Shown: positions 19,104 to 27,712 of the stretch, in pieces
Layout of the letters: each line of letters starts with the position of its first letter
Position numbering within the stretch: the first letter of the stretch is position 1
Source of the DNA: Arthrobacter sp. Bz4
GTDB taxonomy: Bacteria; Actinomycetota; Actinomycetes; Actinomycetales; Micrococcaceae
DNA: 64,000 bases
Assembly: GCF_003075455.1 (NCBI RefSeq)
Contig: NZ_QDAE01000008.1
Span: forward strand, 1-64,000
Reading direction: 5' to 3'
The notes under the pieces: generated by a model
Told to the model about the DNA's origin: nothing
The model's input: only the letters and a program-made list of their open reading frames with translations
Database searches by the model: none
Translations under genes and position numbers: made by a program

Positions 19104-20072
19104 CTAGTGAGTGAAGACGATCTTCCCGAATACCTCGCCCTCAAGCATTTTCCTGAAGCCCTTCTCGGCCTGCTCGAGGGGAAACACCTCGTCGATTTCA
19201 GGGCGCACCCCCGTGGCAACCAGGAAGCGGGTGAGCCTGATCAGTTCTTCACGGGTCCCCATGGTGGACCCCAGGACCTTCAGCTGGAGAAAGAACACCC
19301 GGTTGAGGTCGGCCCCTGGCGCGGCGCCGCTCGTGGCACCACAAGTTACCACCGCACCGCCGGGCTTCAACGATTTCAGTGAGTGGGACCAGGTGGCCTC
19401 GCCGACTGAATCGAAGACAACGTCAACCCGCTCAGGCAGGCGCGCGCCGTCGTCGAACACTGCGGCAGCGCCCAGTTCCAGCGCGCGCTGCTGCTTGGCC
19501 TTACTCCGGCTGGTCACCCAGACCCGGAAACCTGCCGCGCTGGCCAACGAGATGACAGAGGTGGAAACCCCTCCCCCCGCCCCCTGCACCAGGATGGTGG
19601 ACCCGGGCGCGGCGGGTGAGACGGTGAACAGCATCCGATAGGCGGTCAGCCATGAGGTGGGCAGGCAGGCGGCCTCCTCAAAGCTCAGCTCGGGAGGCTT
19701 GGGAATCAGGTTGCGTTCCGGGACCCAAACGACGTCGGCCATCGCGCCGGGCAGCTTCTCGGAGAGAAGCGAACGCCGCGGGTCAAGGGTCTCATCCCCC
19801 TCCCAACCGGGTGAGGAAATCACCCCGTGAACCAGCACCTCGTTGCCGTCGTCGTCAACTCCCGCCGCATCACACCCGAGGACCATCGGAAGTTTGTCGG
19901 CGCTCAGGCCCACACCGCGGAGCGACCACAGGTCGTGGTGGTTCAACGCAGAGACCCTGACCGTGACCCGGCGGTACCCCTCGGGCGGATCGCTGGCTGT
20001 CAGCTCGCCAATCACCAGACCATCCAATGGGTCCTCGGTGGAAAATGAGTCAACGTATACGGCGCGGGTCAC
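19104..20072 (-). CDS. Zinc-type alcohol dehydrogenase-like / quinone oxidoreductase family protein
   Basis: A 322-residue medium-chain dehydrogenase/reductase. The N-terminal GroES-like domain has SALNHHDLWSLRGVG and GCDAAG; the Rossmann part has the nucleotide-binding stretch VQGAGGGVSTSVISLASAAG near residue 162. The catalytic-zinc Cys is not evident, and the structural four-Cys lobe is missing, so it resembles zinc-independent quinone oxidoreductases that use NADPH. Substrate is unknown. It diverges from the bL37 gene. Confidence 0.87.
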   Translation of the reverse strand: MTRAVYVDSFSTEDPLDGLVIGELTASDPPEGYRRVTVRVSALNHHDLWSLRGVGLSADKLPMVLGCDAAGVDDDGNEVLVHGVISSPGWEGDETLDPRRSLLSEKLPGAMADVVWVPERNLIPKPPELSFEEAACLPTSWLTAYRMLFTVSPAAPGSTILVQGAGGGVSTSVISLASAAGFRVWVTSRSKAKQQRALELGAAAVFDDGARLPERVDVVFDSVGEATWSHSLKSLKPGGAVVTCGATSGAAPGADLNRVFFLQLKVLGSTMGTREELIRLTRFLVATGVRPEIDEVFPLEQAEKGFRKMLEGEVFGKIVFTH

Positions 20073-20212
20073 GTGGTGCTCCTTCGGTTCGACTGTCCTA
20101 CCATCCTAGGACCGCTGGACCCTGCCAACGACGATCCCCGGTTGACGGCTGAGACGACGAAGTGTGGGAGACTGGATGGTAGTCCAAATACTTTAGAAGC
20201 AAGGAGGCAGCC

Positions 20213-20287
20213 ATGAGCAAGCGAGCACGCAAGAAGCGCGACCGCAAGAAGGGCGGCGCTAACCACGGTAAGCGCCCCAACGCCTGA
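20213..20287 (+). CDS. Small ribosomal large-subunit protein bL37 (24 residues)
   Basis: A 24-codon gene encoding a very basic peptide that starts MSKRARKKRDRKK and ends ANHGKRPNA. A strong AAGGAGG (20201-20206 region) lies six bases before the ATG. Sequence and size match actinobacterial bL37, a peptide first seen in mycobacterial ribosome structures and often located near the sigR/rsrA/aroA region, as here. A terminator hairpin follows 22 bases after the stop. It is too short for routine gene finders. The name rests on recalled similarity. Confidence 0.88.
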   Translation: MSKRARKKRDRKKGGANHGKRPNA

Positions 20288-20308
20288 GCAGTCGGGCTAA
20301 TAGCAAAG

Positions 20309-20350
20309 AGGAGCCCCCGCGCCGATTATCGGCAGCGGGGGCTCCTTTTT
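20309..20350. terminator. Terminator between bL37 and rsrA (convergent)
   Basis: A 12-bp stem (20309-20320 with 20335-20346) is extended inward by a second short stem and followed on the plus strand by five T residues (20346-20350). It serves bL37; on the minus strand a shorter T run (CTCTTT) could also end the sigR-rsrA message. Confidence 0.88.
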
Positions 20351-20372
20351 GCTGGGCTCAGTTTTGCCGGGT

Positions 20373-20633
20373 CTAATGCTCGGCTGTCTTGATCTGGCTG
20401 ATCCGGTCCAGGATGCTTGTCTTCAGAGTAGTGGGAGCTACCTCGGTGCAGGATCGCTTGACCACCGAGCGAATGACGCACTCGAGGTCGTGCTCCTCGG
20501 CACACTCGGGGCAATCCTCGAGATGGTTCTTGATCTCCACCAGGTCGTCGTGGGACAACGCCCCGTCCAGATAGTCGTACAGGCGCTCGATTCGGGAATC
20601 GGCGCAGTCGCCAAGGCTCTGACAGTCGCTCAT
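20373..20633 (-). CDS. rsrA: Mycothiol-system anti-sigma factor RsrA (ZAS family)
   Basis: An 86-residue zinc-binding anti-sigma factor. The ZAS motif is HLEDCPEC with His37, Cys41 and Cys44, and further cysteines lie near positions 4, 10, 52 and 62, close to the redox Cys positions of Streptomyces RsrA. In the family, thiol oxidation expels zinc, forms disulfides and releases SigR. The start overlaps the stop of sigR by four bases (ATGA), so the two are translationally coupled and kept in balance. Confidence 0.95.
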   Translation of the reverse strand: MSDCQSLGDCADSRIERLYDYLDGALSHDDLVEIKNHLEDCPECAEEHDLECVIRSVVKRSCTEVAPTTLKTSILDRISQIKTAEH

Positions 20634-21409
20634 TTGCCACCCTCCTGTGTCTTCGCCGTGCCGCTACCCGCTACAGCCTTCGCGGCGCCAAGGCCCCGAT
20701 CGTGAGCATATTCGGCGAGCAGTTCACGCAACAGCTTGCGCCCCCGGTGCAGCCGCGACATTACGGTGCCGATCGGGGTGTTCATGATCTCGGAAATTTC
20801 TTTGTAGGCGTACCCCTCCACATCGGAGAAGTAGACGGCCAGCCGGAATTCCTCCGGAATGGCCTGCAGCGCCTGCTTCACATCTGAATCAGGAAGATGA
20901 TCCAGTGCCTCTACCTCGGCCGACCGGAGGCCGGCGGGGGTGTGTTCCGCCGCTTTGGCGAGCTGCCAATCCTCGATCGTGTCCGAATGGGACTGCAACG
21001 GCTCGCGCTGCCGCTTGCGGTACAGGTTGATATAGGTGTTCGTGAGAATGCGGTATAGCCAGGCCTTCAGATTGGTGCCCGGTTTGTACTGATGGAACGC
21101 CGAGAAAGCTTTGGTGTAGGCCTCCTGCACCAGGTCTTCAGCATCGGCCGGGTTCCGTGCCATCCTCATGGCAGCCGAATATAGCTGATCCACATACTGC
21201 ATGGCGTCCCGTTCGAAGCGGATCTTCCGATCTGCATCCGATTCCGTTGACACATCCAGTTGATCGTCTTCGGCTGGGGCACTACCCGCCGCGGCTGTTG
21301 TATTCATTGAGGAAAAGTCTACGCGCCCACGCCCTGGGGGACGCACTGGCGCCACCGTCAGCTGGAAATCGGGCGTCTCACTGACTGTTGCGGCGATCGC
21401 CGTCATCAT
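20630..21409 (-). CDS. sigR: Thiol-oxidative-stress sigma factor SigR (SigH in mycobacteria)
   Basis: A 259-residue ECF sigma factor. Region 2 (about 68-140) includes [12 protein letters not shown] and [15 protein letters not shown]; region 4 (about 180-235) includes [26 protein letters not shown]. It directs RNA polymerase to genes for mycothiol, thioredoxin and protein quality control under disulfide stress. The first ATG pair (21409/21406) is supported by GAGAGG just upstream and by a SigR promoter at 21448-21473. A shorter form starting at MNTTAAAG (near 21304) is possible, as long and short SigR forms occur in Streptomyces. Followed by coupled rsrA. Confidence 0.95.
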   Translation of the reverse strand: MMTAIAATVSETPDFQLTVAPVRPPGRGRVDFSSMNTTAAAGSAPAEDDQLDVSTESDADRKIRFERDAMQYVDQLYSAAMRMARNPADAEDLVQEAYTKAFSAFHQYKPGTNLKAWLYRILTNTYINLYRKRQREPLQSHSDTIEDWQLAKAAEHTPAGLRSAEVEALDHLPDSDVKQALQAIPEEFRLAVYFSDVEGYAYKEISEIMNTPIGTVMSRLHRGRKLLRELLAEYAHDRGLGAAKAVAGSGTAKTQEGGK

Positions 21410-21447
21410 CCGCCTCTCATTAGTTCGGTTGGTTGTCTACTGCTCAT

Positions 21448-21473
21448 AACCGACGGCGCTGGTTGGTTATTCC
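21448..21473 (-). promoter_or_regulatory. SigR-type promoter of sigR (autoregulation)
   Basis: On the minus strand GGAAT (21469-21473) and GTT (21448-21450) are separated by exactly 18 bases, the consensus for SigR/SigH promoters. It lies about 40 bases before the long-form sigR start, as expected for positive autoregulation. Confidence 0.88.
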
Positions 21474-21606
21474 ACTGCTGCATGTCAACCGGCCCCAACC
21501 GGACACCCCGGGATGGGCTCGCCAGAGATACCCGTGTCGCCTTACCAATTTAAAAGTGCAAAACTAGGACTCAAGTGCCCGATCAGTCAATAGCCAGGAG
21601 GCAATC

Positions 21607-22185
21607 ATGACCCTTGTTCGCGTAGTAGCCCGCCCAATGCTTGCAAGTTCGTTCGTGGTGGCCGGGATCGACCGGCTGCGTAACGCCGAAGCCGCCGGCG
21701 CACAGCTTCGCCCCACCCTCGACCGGCTCAACAAAGCGGTACCCTCGGCGGCATCGGTCACCGCCAACGAGAAAGTCGTTGCCCAGGCCCTCGGCGCCGC
21801 TCAGGTAGGCGCCGCAGCCCTACTCGGCATCGGACGTTTCTCGCGGGTCGCCGCACTGGTGCTGGTCGGCACGGCGGGGCTCAACACCCTAGTCGATTTC
21901 AAGTCCGCGGATTCCTCGACGGCCGAGGCACGCAAGAACCGGCGCAACCAGCTCCTGAAGAACGTCTCGCTGATCGGTGCAGTTCTGTTGGCATCGGTGG
22001 ACACCAATGGCCGCCCGGGCCTCGCGTGGCGTGCCGAGCACTTCGCGTCCGACGCAAAGCGCAACGCCAAGGCCCTTGGGAACGACACCCGCAAGAACGC
22101 CAAGACCATTGCCAAAGACACTGAGAAGCAGCTGAAGAAGGCCAACAAGTCGGTCCGCAAGACTGCATCCGAGCTGGTGGGTTAG
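21607..22185 (+). CDS. DoxX-like membrane protein
   Basis: A 192-residue protein with about three to four hydrophobic segments (roughly 5-25, 58-78, 80-97 and 118-134) in the DoxX pattern, followed by a highly basic C-terminal tail (about 145-190, rich in Lys, Asn and Thr). DoxX relatives are linked to thiol and oxidative stress in mycobacteria, which would suit the sigR neighbourhood, but that is inference. The ATG has AGGAGG six bases upstream. aroA follows seven bases after the stop, so they are probably in one operon. Confidence 0.85.
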   Translation: MTLVRVVARPMLASSFVVAGIDRLRNAEAAGAQLRPTLDRLNKAVPSAASVTANEKVVAQALGAAQVGAAALLGIGRFSRVAALVLVGTAGLNTLVDFKSADSSTAEARKNRRNQLLKNVSLIGAVLLASVDTNGRPGLAWRAEHFASDAKRNAKALGNDTRKNAKTIAKDTEKQLKKANKSVRKTASELVG

Positions 22186-22192
22186 CAGGTCA

Positions 22193-23520
22193 ATGACCCC
22201 CGTGGAACTGTCGCATTGGCCAGCACCCTACGCAACCTCGTCCGTCAATGCGACAGTTCAGGTGCCCGGCTCCAAGTCGCTCACCAACCGTTTCCTGATC
22301 CTCGCGGCCCTCGCTGACGGGCAATCGAGGTTACGGGCCCCACTGATCTCCCGGGATTCCATCCTGATGGTGGAAGCTCTTCGGGCCCTTGGCGCCGAGG
22401 TGACCGAAATTGCCGGCGACGGCGCATTCGGTCCCGATCTGCTGGTGACGCCCATAGACCTCTCAGTAGGCGGTGACGCCGCCATCGACTGCGGCCTTGC
22501 CGGCACCGTGATGAGGTTTGTGCCTCCGCTCGCAGCCCTGCGGCAGGGAACTACTTCCTTCGACGGTGATCCTCACGCCCGCCAACGCCCCATGGGCGCC
22601 GTCATCTCCGCACTCCGCGGGCTCGGGGTGGACGTGGATGACGACGACGACGGGCTGTTGCCATTCACCCTCACCGGTACGGGCTCCGTCCCCGGCGGCA
22701 GACTAGTCGTCGACGCCAGTGCCTCCTCCCAGTTCGTCTCGGCGCTCCTCCTGGTCGGCGCACGCTTCACTGATGGGCTCCAGCTGGAACACGTCGGCCC
22801 ACCCGTGCCCAGCCTCGACCACATCGCCATGACCGTCGACGTCCTACGGGGGGTCGGCGTCGATGTCGACGATTCAGTACCCAACCAGTGGCGAGTATCC
22901 TCCGGGCGGATCAGCGCCTTTGACCTACGGATTGAACAGGACCTCTCCAACGCAGGACCATTCCTCGCCGCAGCCCTGGTAACAGCCGGCACCGTACACA
23001 TCCCGAATTGGCCCGCCGGCACTTCACAGGTTGGCGACCAGTGGCGTCAGATCCTCACGCAGCTCGGAGCGACGTCACCCTCGCCCGGGGAACATTGACC
23101 GTCACCGGCGGCCCGACCATCCGCGGCGCCAACCTCGCAGACACCAGCGAACTTGCGCCGACCGTGGCGGCGCTGTGCGCCCTGGCTGATACCCCCTCAG
23201 TCCTCACCGGAATCGCCCACCTGCGCGGCCACGAGACGGACCGGCTGAAAGCCCTCGCCACCGAGATCAACCGGCTTGGCGGTGACGTCACCGAAACCGC
23301 TGATGGGCTGTCCATCAAACCAGCCCCCCTGCACGGCGGCGTGTTCAGGACCTACGAGGATCATCGGATGGCGACAGCGGGCGCCATCATCGGCCTGGCC
23401 GTCCCTGGGGTGGAGGTCGAGAACATCGGCACCACCGCCAAAACCATGCCCCAGTTCCCCCAGCTCTGGGCTGACCTCGCCGCTACCGGAAATCCAGCTG
23501 ACGCCGGGTCCGGTCTCTGA
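22193..23520 (+). pseudogene. aroA: 3-phosphoshikimate 1-carboxyvinyltransferase (EPSP synthase), frameshifted as read
   Basis: Together the two frames give a complete EPSP synthase of the shikimate pathway (shikimate-3-phosphate plus PEP). Motifs: PGSKSLTNR near residue 22, CGLAGTVMRF, DGDPHARQRPMG, ASSQFVSALLL in the first frame, and [13 protein letters not shown] and [13 protein letters not shown] in the second. The first frame ends at 23098 after leaving the conserved sequence at about 23069; the second resumes at [11 protein letters not shown] (from 23071). One base is missing between 23068 and 23071, for example in a GCC. Since aroA is needed for aromatic amino acid synthesis and all other motifs are intact, a sequencing indel is likelier than a real null. 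rsgA starts two bases after. Confidence 0.9.
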
Positions 23521-23521
23521 C

Positions 23522-24655
23522 GTGGCAACCGGAGGAAACCGCGGCGGGGCTCGGTCCTGGGACGAATCCGATATCAGGGTGCGGCCCAACAAGAAGGGCA
23601 CCCGGCCCCGCACCAAAGACCGGCCAGCCTATGACGATGCAGTCACCGGGCGGATTGTCACAGTGGACCGCGGACGGTACACCGCGGTCGTCGATGAGGA
23701 CGGCGACGGCGAGCGGGTAGTCATCGCGGCCCGGGCCCGAGAACTCCGTCGAACTCCGGTGGTTGCCGGTGACCTGGTCGCCCTGGTGGGCGACCTTTCG
23801 GGCGGCCCGGACGCACTGGCACGGCTGGTCCGTGTTCAGGAGCGCCGGACTTTGCTGCGTCGGAGCGCCGATGACACCGATCCGGTGGAGCGCGCCGTCG
23901 TCGCCAATGCGGACCAGCTGGTGATCGTGGTGGCCGCTGCGAACCCTGAACCTCGCACCGGTTTCATCGATCGCGCTCTGGTGGCAGCCTACGACGCCGG
24001 CATCCAGCCCATCCTCTGCGTCACCAAGGCAGACCTGAAAGACCCCACCGAGTTGCTCGACAACTACCGGCACCTCGATCTTCCGGTCATCATCAGCCGA
24101 ACAGCCACCGCCGATGAAGGAGTGGAGAGCACCTCGGACGACGGCCTGTCCGCCCGGCTCCTCGGTGACGCCGTCAACCAGTTGCGGTCCCATCTCGATG
24201 GGAAAGTCAGCGTGCTGCTGGGACACTCGGGCGTGGGTAAATCGACTATGGTCAACGCGCTCACCGGATCCAACCGGGCAACCGGCGGAGTGAACGCGGT
24301 GACAGGCAGGGGAAGGCACACGTCGTCGTCGGCGGTTGCCTTGAAAGCCGGAGATTCCCTGCCGGGGACCTGGATTATCGACACCCCGGGTATCCGCTCG
24401 TTCGGTCTGGCCCATGTTGACCCGGATCGAATTCTTCAGGCCTTCCCCGACCTTGAACCAGGTACAGCTGAATGCGCCAGAGGATGCCGCCATGACCGGC
24501 TAGCGGTGAAGTGCGGCCTGGACCCGTGGGTGAGCGAGGGGCGGGCAGGCGTTTCGGGCCCAGTCCGGCTGGCCTCCCTACGGCGGCTGCTCGGCTCCAG
24601 CGTCCCCGAGCCCAAGGGAAATACGCAAGAAGCTAAAGAGCTCGGCGAACAGTAG
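23522..24655 (+). CDS. rsgA: Ribosome small-subunit-dependent GTPase A
   Basis: A 377-residue circularly permuted GTPase that assists late 30S maturation. An N-terminal OB-fold (about 40-110) precedes the GTPase domain in permuted order: VTKADL (G4), then GHSGVGKSTMVNAL (G1) and IDTPGIRSFG (G3). The C-terminal zinc-binding element is CARGCRHDRLAVKC. The GTG at 23522, directly after the aroA stop, is preferred over upstream in-frame starts, which would read through aroA. Likely cotranscribed with aroA. Confidence 0.94.
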   Translation: MATGGNRGGARSWDESDIRVRPNKKGTRPRTKDRPAYDDAVTGRIVTVDRGRYTAVVDEDGDGERVVIAARARELRRTPVVAGDLVALVGDLSGGPDALARLVRVQERRTLLRRSADDTDPVERAVVANADQLVIVVAAANPEPRTGFIDRALVAAYDAGIQPILCVTKADLKDPTELLDNYRHLDLPVIISRTATADEGVESTSDDGLSARLLGDAVNQLRSHLDGKVSVLLGHSGVGKSTMVNALTGSNRATGGVNAVTGRGRHTSSSAVALKAGDSLPGTWIIDTPGIRSFGLAHVDPDRILQAFPDLEPGTAECARGCRHDRLAVKCGLDPWVSEGRAGVSGPVRLASLRRLLGSSVPEPKGNTQEAKELGEQ

Positions 24656-24708
24656 ACCTGATAGGCTTAAAGCAGTTGTGGTGTTAAGCACTAATTTTCG
24701 CCTCAACG

Positions 24709-24735
24709 AGAACCCCGAAGCACGGGGGGATTCTC
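24709..24735 (+). promoter_or_regulatory. Hairpin in the cspA leader
   Basis: GAGAA and CCCC on the left pair with GGGG and TTCTC on the right around a short GAAGCA loop, just before the ribosome binding site. Long structured leaders are usual for cold-shock genes. Whether it senses temperature is unknown. Confidence 0.5.
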
Positions 24736-24757
24736 ACACACAAGGAATATGAAAAAA

Positions 24758-24961
24758 ATGGCAACAGGTACAGTCAAATGGTTCAACGCTGAAAAGGGCT
24801 TTGGATTCATTGCTCCTGATGACGGCGGCGCGGATGTATTCGCCCACTTCTCAGCAATCAACTCCAGCGGATTCCGCGCCCTCGAAGAGAACCAGAAGGT
24901 CAACTTCGAGACCACGCAGGGCCCCAAGGGACCGCAGGCCGAGAACATCACCGTTATCTAA
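24758..24961 (+). CDS. cspA: Cold-shock protein, CspA family
   Basis: A 67-residue single cold-shock domain with RNA-binding motifs KGFGFI and DVFAHFS. It acts as an RNA chaperone. The ATG at 24758 gives the standard family start [10 protein letters not shown]; an ATG at 24749 would add three residues but sits only two bases after AAGGA, and the chosen start has about eleven. The leader contains an inverted repeat (24709-24735) and a promoter-like TAGGCT near 24663, so a structured 5' UTR of the cold-shock type is likely. Confidence 0.94.
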   Translation: MATGTVKWFNAEKGFGFIAPDDGGADVFAHFSAINSSGFRALEENQKVNFETTQGPKGPQAENITVI

Positions 24962-24998
24962 TAACCCAGATACGTAGCCCGTCCCACTGGACGGCTCC

Positions 24999-25041
24999 CC
25001 ACAGGACACCGAAGCGGCTCACCGCCGCCGGTGTCCTGTGG
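24999..25041 (+). terminator. Probable terminator after cspA
   Basis: A 13-bp perfect stem (24999-25011 with 25029-25041) whose 17-base loop holds a further GCGG/CCGC stem. Only a weak CGTTTAA follows instead of a long T run, so termination efficiency is uncertain. Confidence 0.65.
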
Positions 25042-25240
25042 CGTTTAAGGTGCCTCCTGCCCACCGTGTCCGGGTAATCGATGGGCAGCTACGGAACTCT
25101 CCACCGAACCGGGCCATACAGTGGGCAAGCGAGTGGGCAAGCGAGCAAACTCCGGAAAACCTGGACCTGGTGATGGCCCGTTGGTGCAGGGCTGGTGCCA
25201 CGGGGCCGGGCACATCCCGCACTATCGCGGGGTTAGGCGA

Positions 25241-25255
25241 TAGGTTGAAGGTATG
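25241..25255 (+). promoter_or_regulatory. Leaderless-type -10 of hisN
   Basis: TAGGTT (25241-25246) lies six bases before the ATG at 25253, the leaderless spacing. The intervening GAAGGT could also act as a poor Shine-Dalgarno sequence. Confidence 0.45.
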
Positions 25256-26062
25256 AACCACCGCCAAAGCTATAACGATGATCTGCGCCTTGCCCACGTC
25301 ATGGCCGATTCTGTAGACGACCAGACCATGTCGCGATTCAAGGCCCAGGACCTGGTGGTGGAGACCAAGCCAGACCTGACCCCGGTAACCGATGCCGATA
25401 AGGCTGCCGAGGAGTCGATTCGTGGCCAGCTCTCCCGCGCCCGCCCCCGTGACGCGGTGCTCGGCGAAGAGTTCGGAAGCAGTGGTGCCGGCTCGCGTCG
25501 CTGGATCATCGATCCCATCGACGGCACCAAGAGTTTTGTGCGGGGCGTCCCGGTCTGGGCCACCCTGATCGCGCTGATTGACGAGGGGCAACCGGTGGTC
25601 GGGTTGGTCAGCGCTCCGGCTCTGGGCAAACGCTGGTGGGCCGCCACCGGGACCGGCGCCTACATGGGCAAGTCCCTCGCGGCGGCAAGCCGGCTCAAGG
25701 TATCCAACGTGTCCCGGCTCGAGGATGCCTCGATGTCTTATTCCAGCCTCTCGGGCTGGAAGGAACGCGGGAACCTGCCGGAATTCCTGACGCTGACCGA
25801 CTCGGTGTGGCGCAGCAGGGCCTACGGCGACTTCTGGTCCTACTGTCTGGTTGCGGAGGGCGCAGTCGACATCGCCTGCGAGCCCGAGTTGAACCTGTAT
25901 GACATGGCGGCCCTGGTGCCGATCATCACCGAGGCCGGCGGGCGCTTCACCTCGCTGGAAGGCACCGACGGACCGTTTGGCGGGAATGCTTTGGCCACCA
26001 ACAGCACCCTCCACAATGACGTGCTGCAGATCCTCAACCCTGATGTTGATGACTTGCTTTAA
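25253..26062 (+). CDS. hisN: Histidinol-phosphatase (inositol monophosphatase family)
   Basis: A 269-residue IMPase-fold phosphatase. Metal-binding motifs are GEEFG near residue 73, DPIDGTKSF near residue 86 and the C-terminal NLYDMAALVPIITEAGG. The opening segment and the SYSSLSGW loop match the actinobacterial HisN group that dephosphorylates histidinol phosphate in histidine synthesis; action on inositol phosphate is the alternative. It stands alone, ended by a clear terminator at 26074. Confidence 0.9.
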   Translation: MNHRQSYNDDLRLAHVMADSVDDQTMSRFKAQDLVVETKPDLTPVTDADKAAEESIRGQLSRARPRDAVLGEEFGSSGAGSRRWIIDPIDGTKSFVRGVPVWATLIALIDEGQPVVGLVSAPALGKRWWAATGTGAYMGKSLAAASRLKVSNVSRLEDASMSYSSLSGWKERGNLPEFLTLTDSVWRSRAYGDFWSYCLVAEGAVDIACEPELNLYDMAALVPIITEAGGRFTSLEGTDGPFGGNALATNSTLHNDVLQILNPDVDDLL

Positions 26063-26073
26063 GAAGCCGTAAT

Positions 26074-26110
26074 AAAAAGCCTGGGGCGCCTGCCGTGCCC
26101 TAGGCTTTTT
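26074..26110. terminator. Bidirectional-looking terminator after hisN
   Basis: A 14-bp stem (26074-26087 with 26097-26110) with one G-U pair; the A5 and T5 ends form the lower stem and give a T run on either strand. It separates hisN from the SAM-IV riboswitch that starts six bases later. Confidence 0.88.
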
Positions 26111-26115
26111 CTATT

Positions 26116-26228
26116 GGTCACGAGTGTCAGCGCTAAACCCCGGTTTGCTGGCCGGCAACCCTCCTCTTCGCGGCGGGGTGCCCCGGGTGACGACCAGGCC
26201 GTCCCTGACTGGGATGGCAAGCGCGGAC
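26116..26228 (+). ncRNA. SAM-IV riboswitch
   Basis: About 113 nt match the SAM-IV class of Actinobacteria. Visible parts: the closing helix GGTCA/TGACGACC (26116 and about 26193), the helix AAAC-CCCG-GTTT, the invariant core GCTGGCCGGCAACCCTCC, the GGGGTGCCCCGGGTGA strand, and the 3' pseudoknot arm GGCAAGCGCGG (26216-26226). Compared with the recalled M. tuberculosis SAM-IV sequence, helix bases change in compensating pairs (AAGC/GCTT to AAAC/GTTT). It ends about 38 bases before the desulfurase ATG. A GGACACCC/GGGGTCC hairpin overlaps its 3' end and may be part of the expression platform. High SAM would lower expression. Confidence 0.9.
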
Positions 26229-26265
26229 ACCCTGCTGCGGGGTCCACCACCGTTGGAGATCCAGC

Positions 26266-27630
26266 ATGACTATTGCAACCATCGAGCCGTTCCACCATTC
26301 CACCTCAACCGTGAATCAGTTGGCGAAGGTGGTGGGAGATGACCTGTTGGTGCCGCTGCTTGGGGGCAGCGAGGTACGCTACGTCAATCTCGACTACGCC
26401 GCGTCCGCTCCGGCGCTGGTCGAGGTCCTCGACTTCGTCAATACGGTTATCCCCTTCTACGCCAGCGTCCACCGCGGCGCCGGCTACACCTCCCAGGTTT
26501 CCACCTCACTGTACGAAAATGCCAGGACAACAGTCCGGCGTTTTGTGGGTGGACGCAGCGACGACTTAGTGATCTTTACCCGCAACACCACCGACTCGCT
26601 GAACCTACTGGCCGGCTGTGTGCCCTCCACAGGGGAGGTGTTGTACCTGGATGTTGAACATCATGCCAACCTGTTGCCCTGGCAGCAGCTCCCCCACCGA
26701 AGCCTCACGGCCGGCGTGACGCTCGCCGACACCCTTGAGCGGGTCCGCGCCGAGCTATCCACGGGTGGGGTCAGTCTGCTGGCGGTCACCGGGGCATCCA
26801 ATGTCACCGGCGAGCTTCTACCGATCAGCGAGTTGGCTGAATTGGCGCACGCCCACGGGGCGCGAATCGTGGTGGATGCCGCCCAGCTCGCACCCCATCG
26901 TCGGATCGACATCAGCCGCGATGGTATCGACTATGTGGCATTCTCGGGTCACAAGCTATACGCGCCGTTCGGTGCTGGCGTGCTCGTGGGCCGTCCGGAC
27001 TGGCTGGACGCTGGCACCCCGTACCTGCCCGGCGGTGGAGCAGTGCGGAGGGTCAAAGTCGATTCAGTCTCCTGGGCCACCGGACCGGCCCGCCATGAGG
27101 GTGGCTCGCCCAACGTGGTGGGCGCCGCTGCCCTCGCGCATGCTGTCGAGGTGCTCGCGTCGCTGGACGAGGATGCCTGGCTGACCCATGAACAGGCCCT
27201 CCGGTCTGCGTTGACTTCCGGACTCGAAACGCTACCGGGGGTCACAGTGCACCAGCTTTTCCCGGACAGTGCCGACCCCATCGGGGTGGTGAACTTTTCG
27301 GTGTCCGGTTACGACGCCGGACTTGTCGCCGCGTATTTGTCTGCCGAACACGGGGTGGGCCTCCGCGATGGCAAGTTCTGCGCTCATCCCCTACTCAAAC
27401 GGCTCGGGCTGCCGTCGGGTTCGTTGCGGGCCAGCGTGGGTCTGGGATCCCAGCTCGCGGACGTCGAGCGGCTGCTGAGCGGCCTCCGGTCCCTCCTGGC
27501 CGATGGTCTCACCGCAGATTATGTAGTGGACGAGGAACGCTGGGTACCGGCCGCCGAGACACGAACCTTTCCGGTGTGGGCTCCCCACACTCCGGGGACG
27601 GCGGGCGCTGCGCCGTGCTCGAGGGACTAG
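26266..27630 (+). CDS. Aminotransferase class V protein, SufS-like cysteine desulfurase homologue
   Basis: A 454-residue fold-type I PLP enzyme. The Schiff-base lysine is in AFSGHKLYAPFGAG near residue 229, with VVDAAQLAPHRRID before it. A Cys in DGKFCAHPLL sits where the sulfur-accepting Cys of SufS enzymes lies, so cysteine desulfurase or a related C-S lyase activity is plausible. It is not within a suf operon and is preceded by a SAM-IV riboswitch, which ties it to SAM or methionine status. The ATG has GGAG about ten bases upstream. A methyltransferase follows 82 bases later. The precise substrate is unknown. Confidence 0.87.
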   Translation: MTIATIEPFHHSTSTVNQLAKVVGDDLLVPLLGGSEVRYVNLDYAASAPALVEVLDFVNTVIPFYASVHRGAGYTSQVSTSLYENARTTVRRFVGGRSDDLVIFTRNTTDSLNLLAGCVPSTGEVLYLDVEHHANLLPWQQLPHRSLTAGVTLADTLERVRAELSTGGVSLLAVTGASNVTGELLPISELAELAHAHGARIVVDAAQLAPHRRIDISRDGIDYVAFSGHKLYAPFGAGVLVGRPDWLDAGTPYLPGGGAVRRVKVDSVSWATGPARHEGGSPNVVGAAALAHAVEVLASLDEDAWLTHEQALRSALTSGLETLPGVTVHQLFPDSADPIGVVNFSVSGYDAGLVAAYLSAEHGVGLRDGKFCAHPLLKRLGLPSGSLRASVGLGSQLADVERLLSGLRSLLADGLTADYVVDEERWVPAAETRTFPVWAPHTPGTAGAAPCSRD

Positions 27631-27712
27631 CCTCAGCAGCTGGTGGGCCAGGAGGCGATTGACCGGTGCGGGATAGGCTTGGATCCCACCCATCGACAAC
27701 AGGAGCGCACAG

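Noticed and set aside
23276-23521. An 82-residue N-terminal extension of RsgA.
   Set aside because: It is the aroA coding region in another frame; GTG 23522 gives the natural start.
26266-27630. EgtE-type ergothioneine C-S lyase as the identity of the class V enzyme.
   Set aside because: No EgtB, EgtC or EgtD homologue is nearby, and the SufS-type Cys is present.
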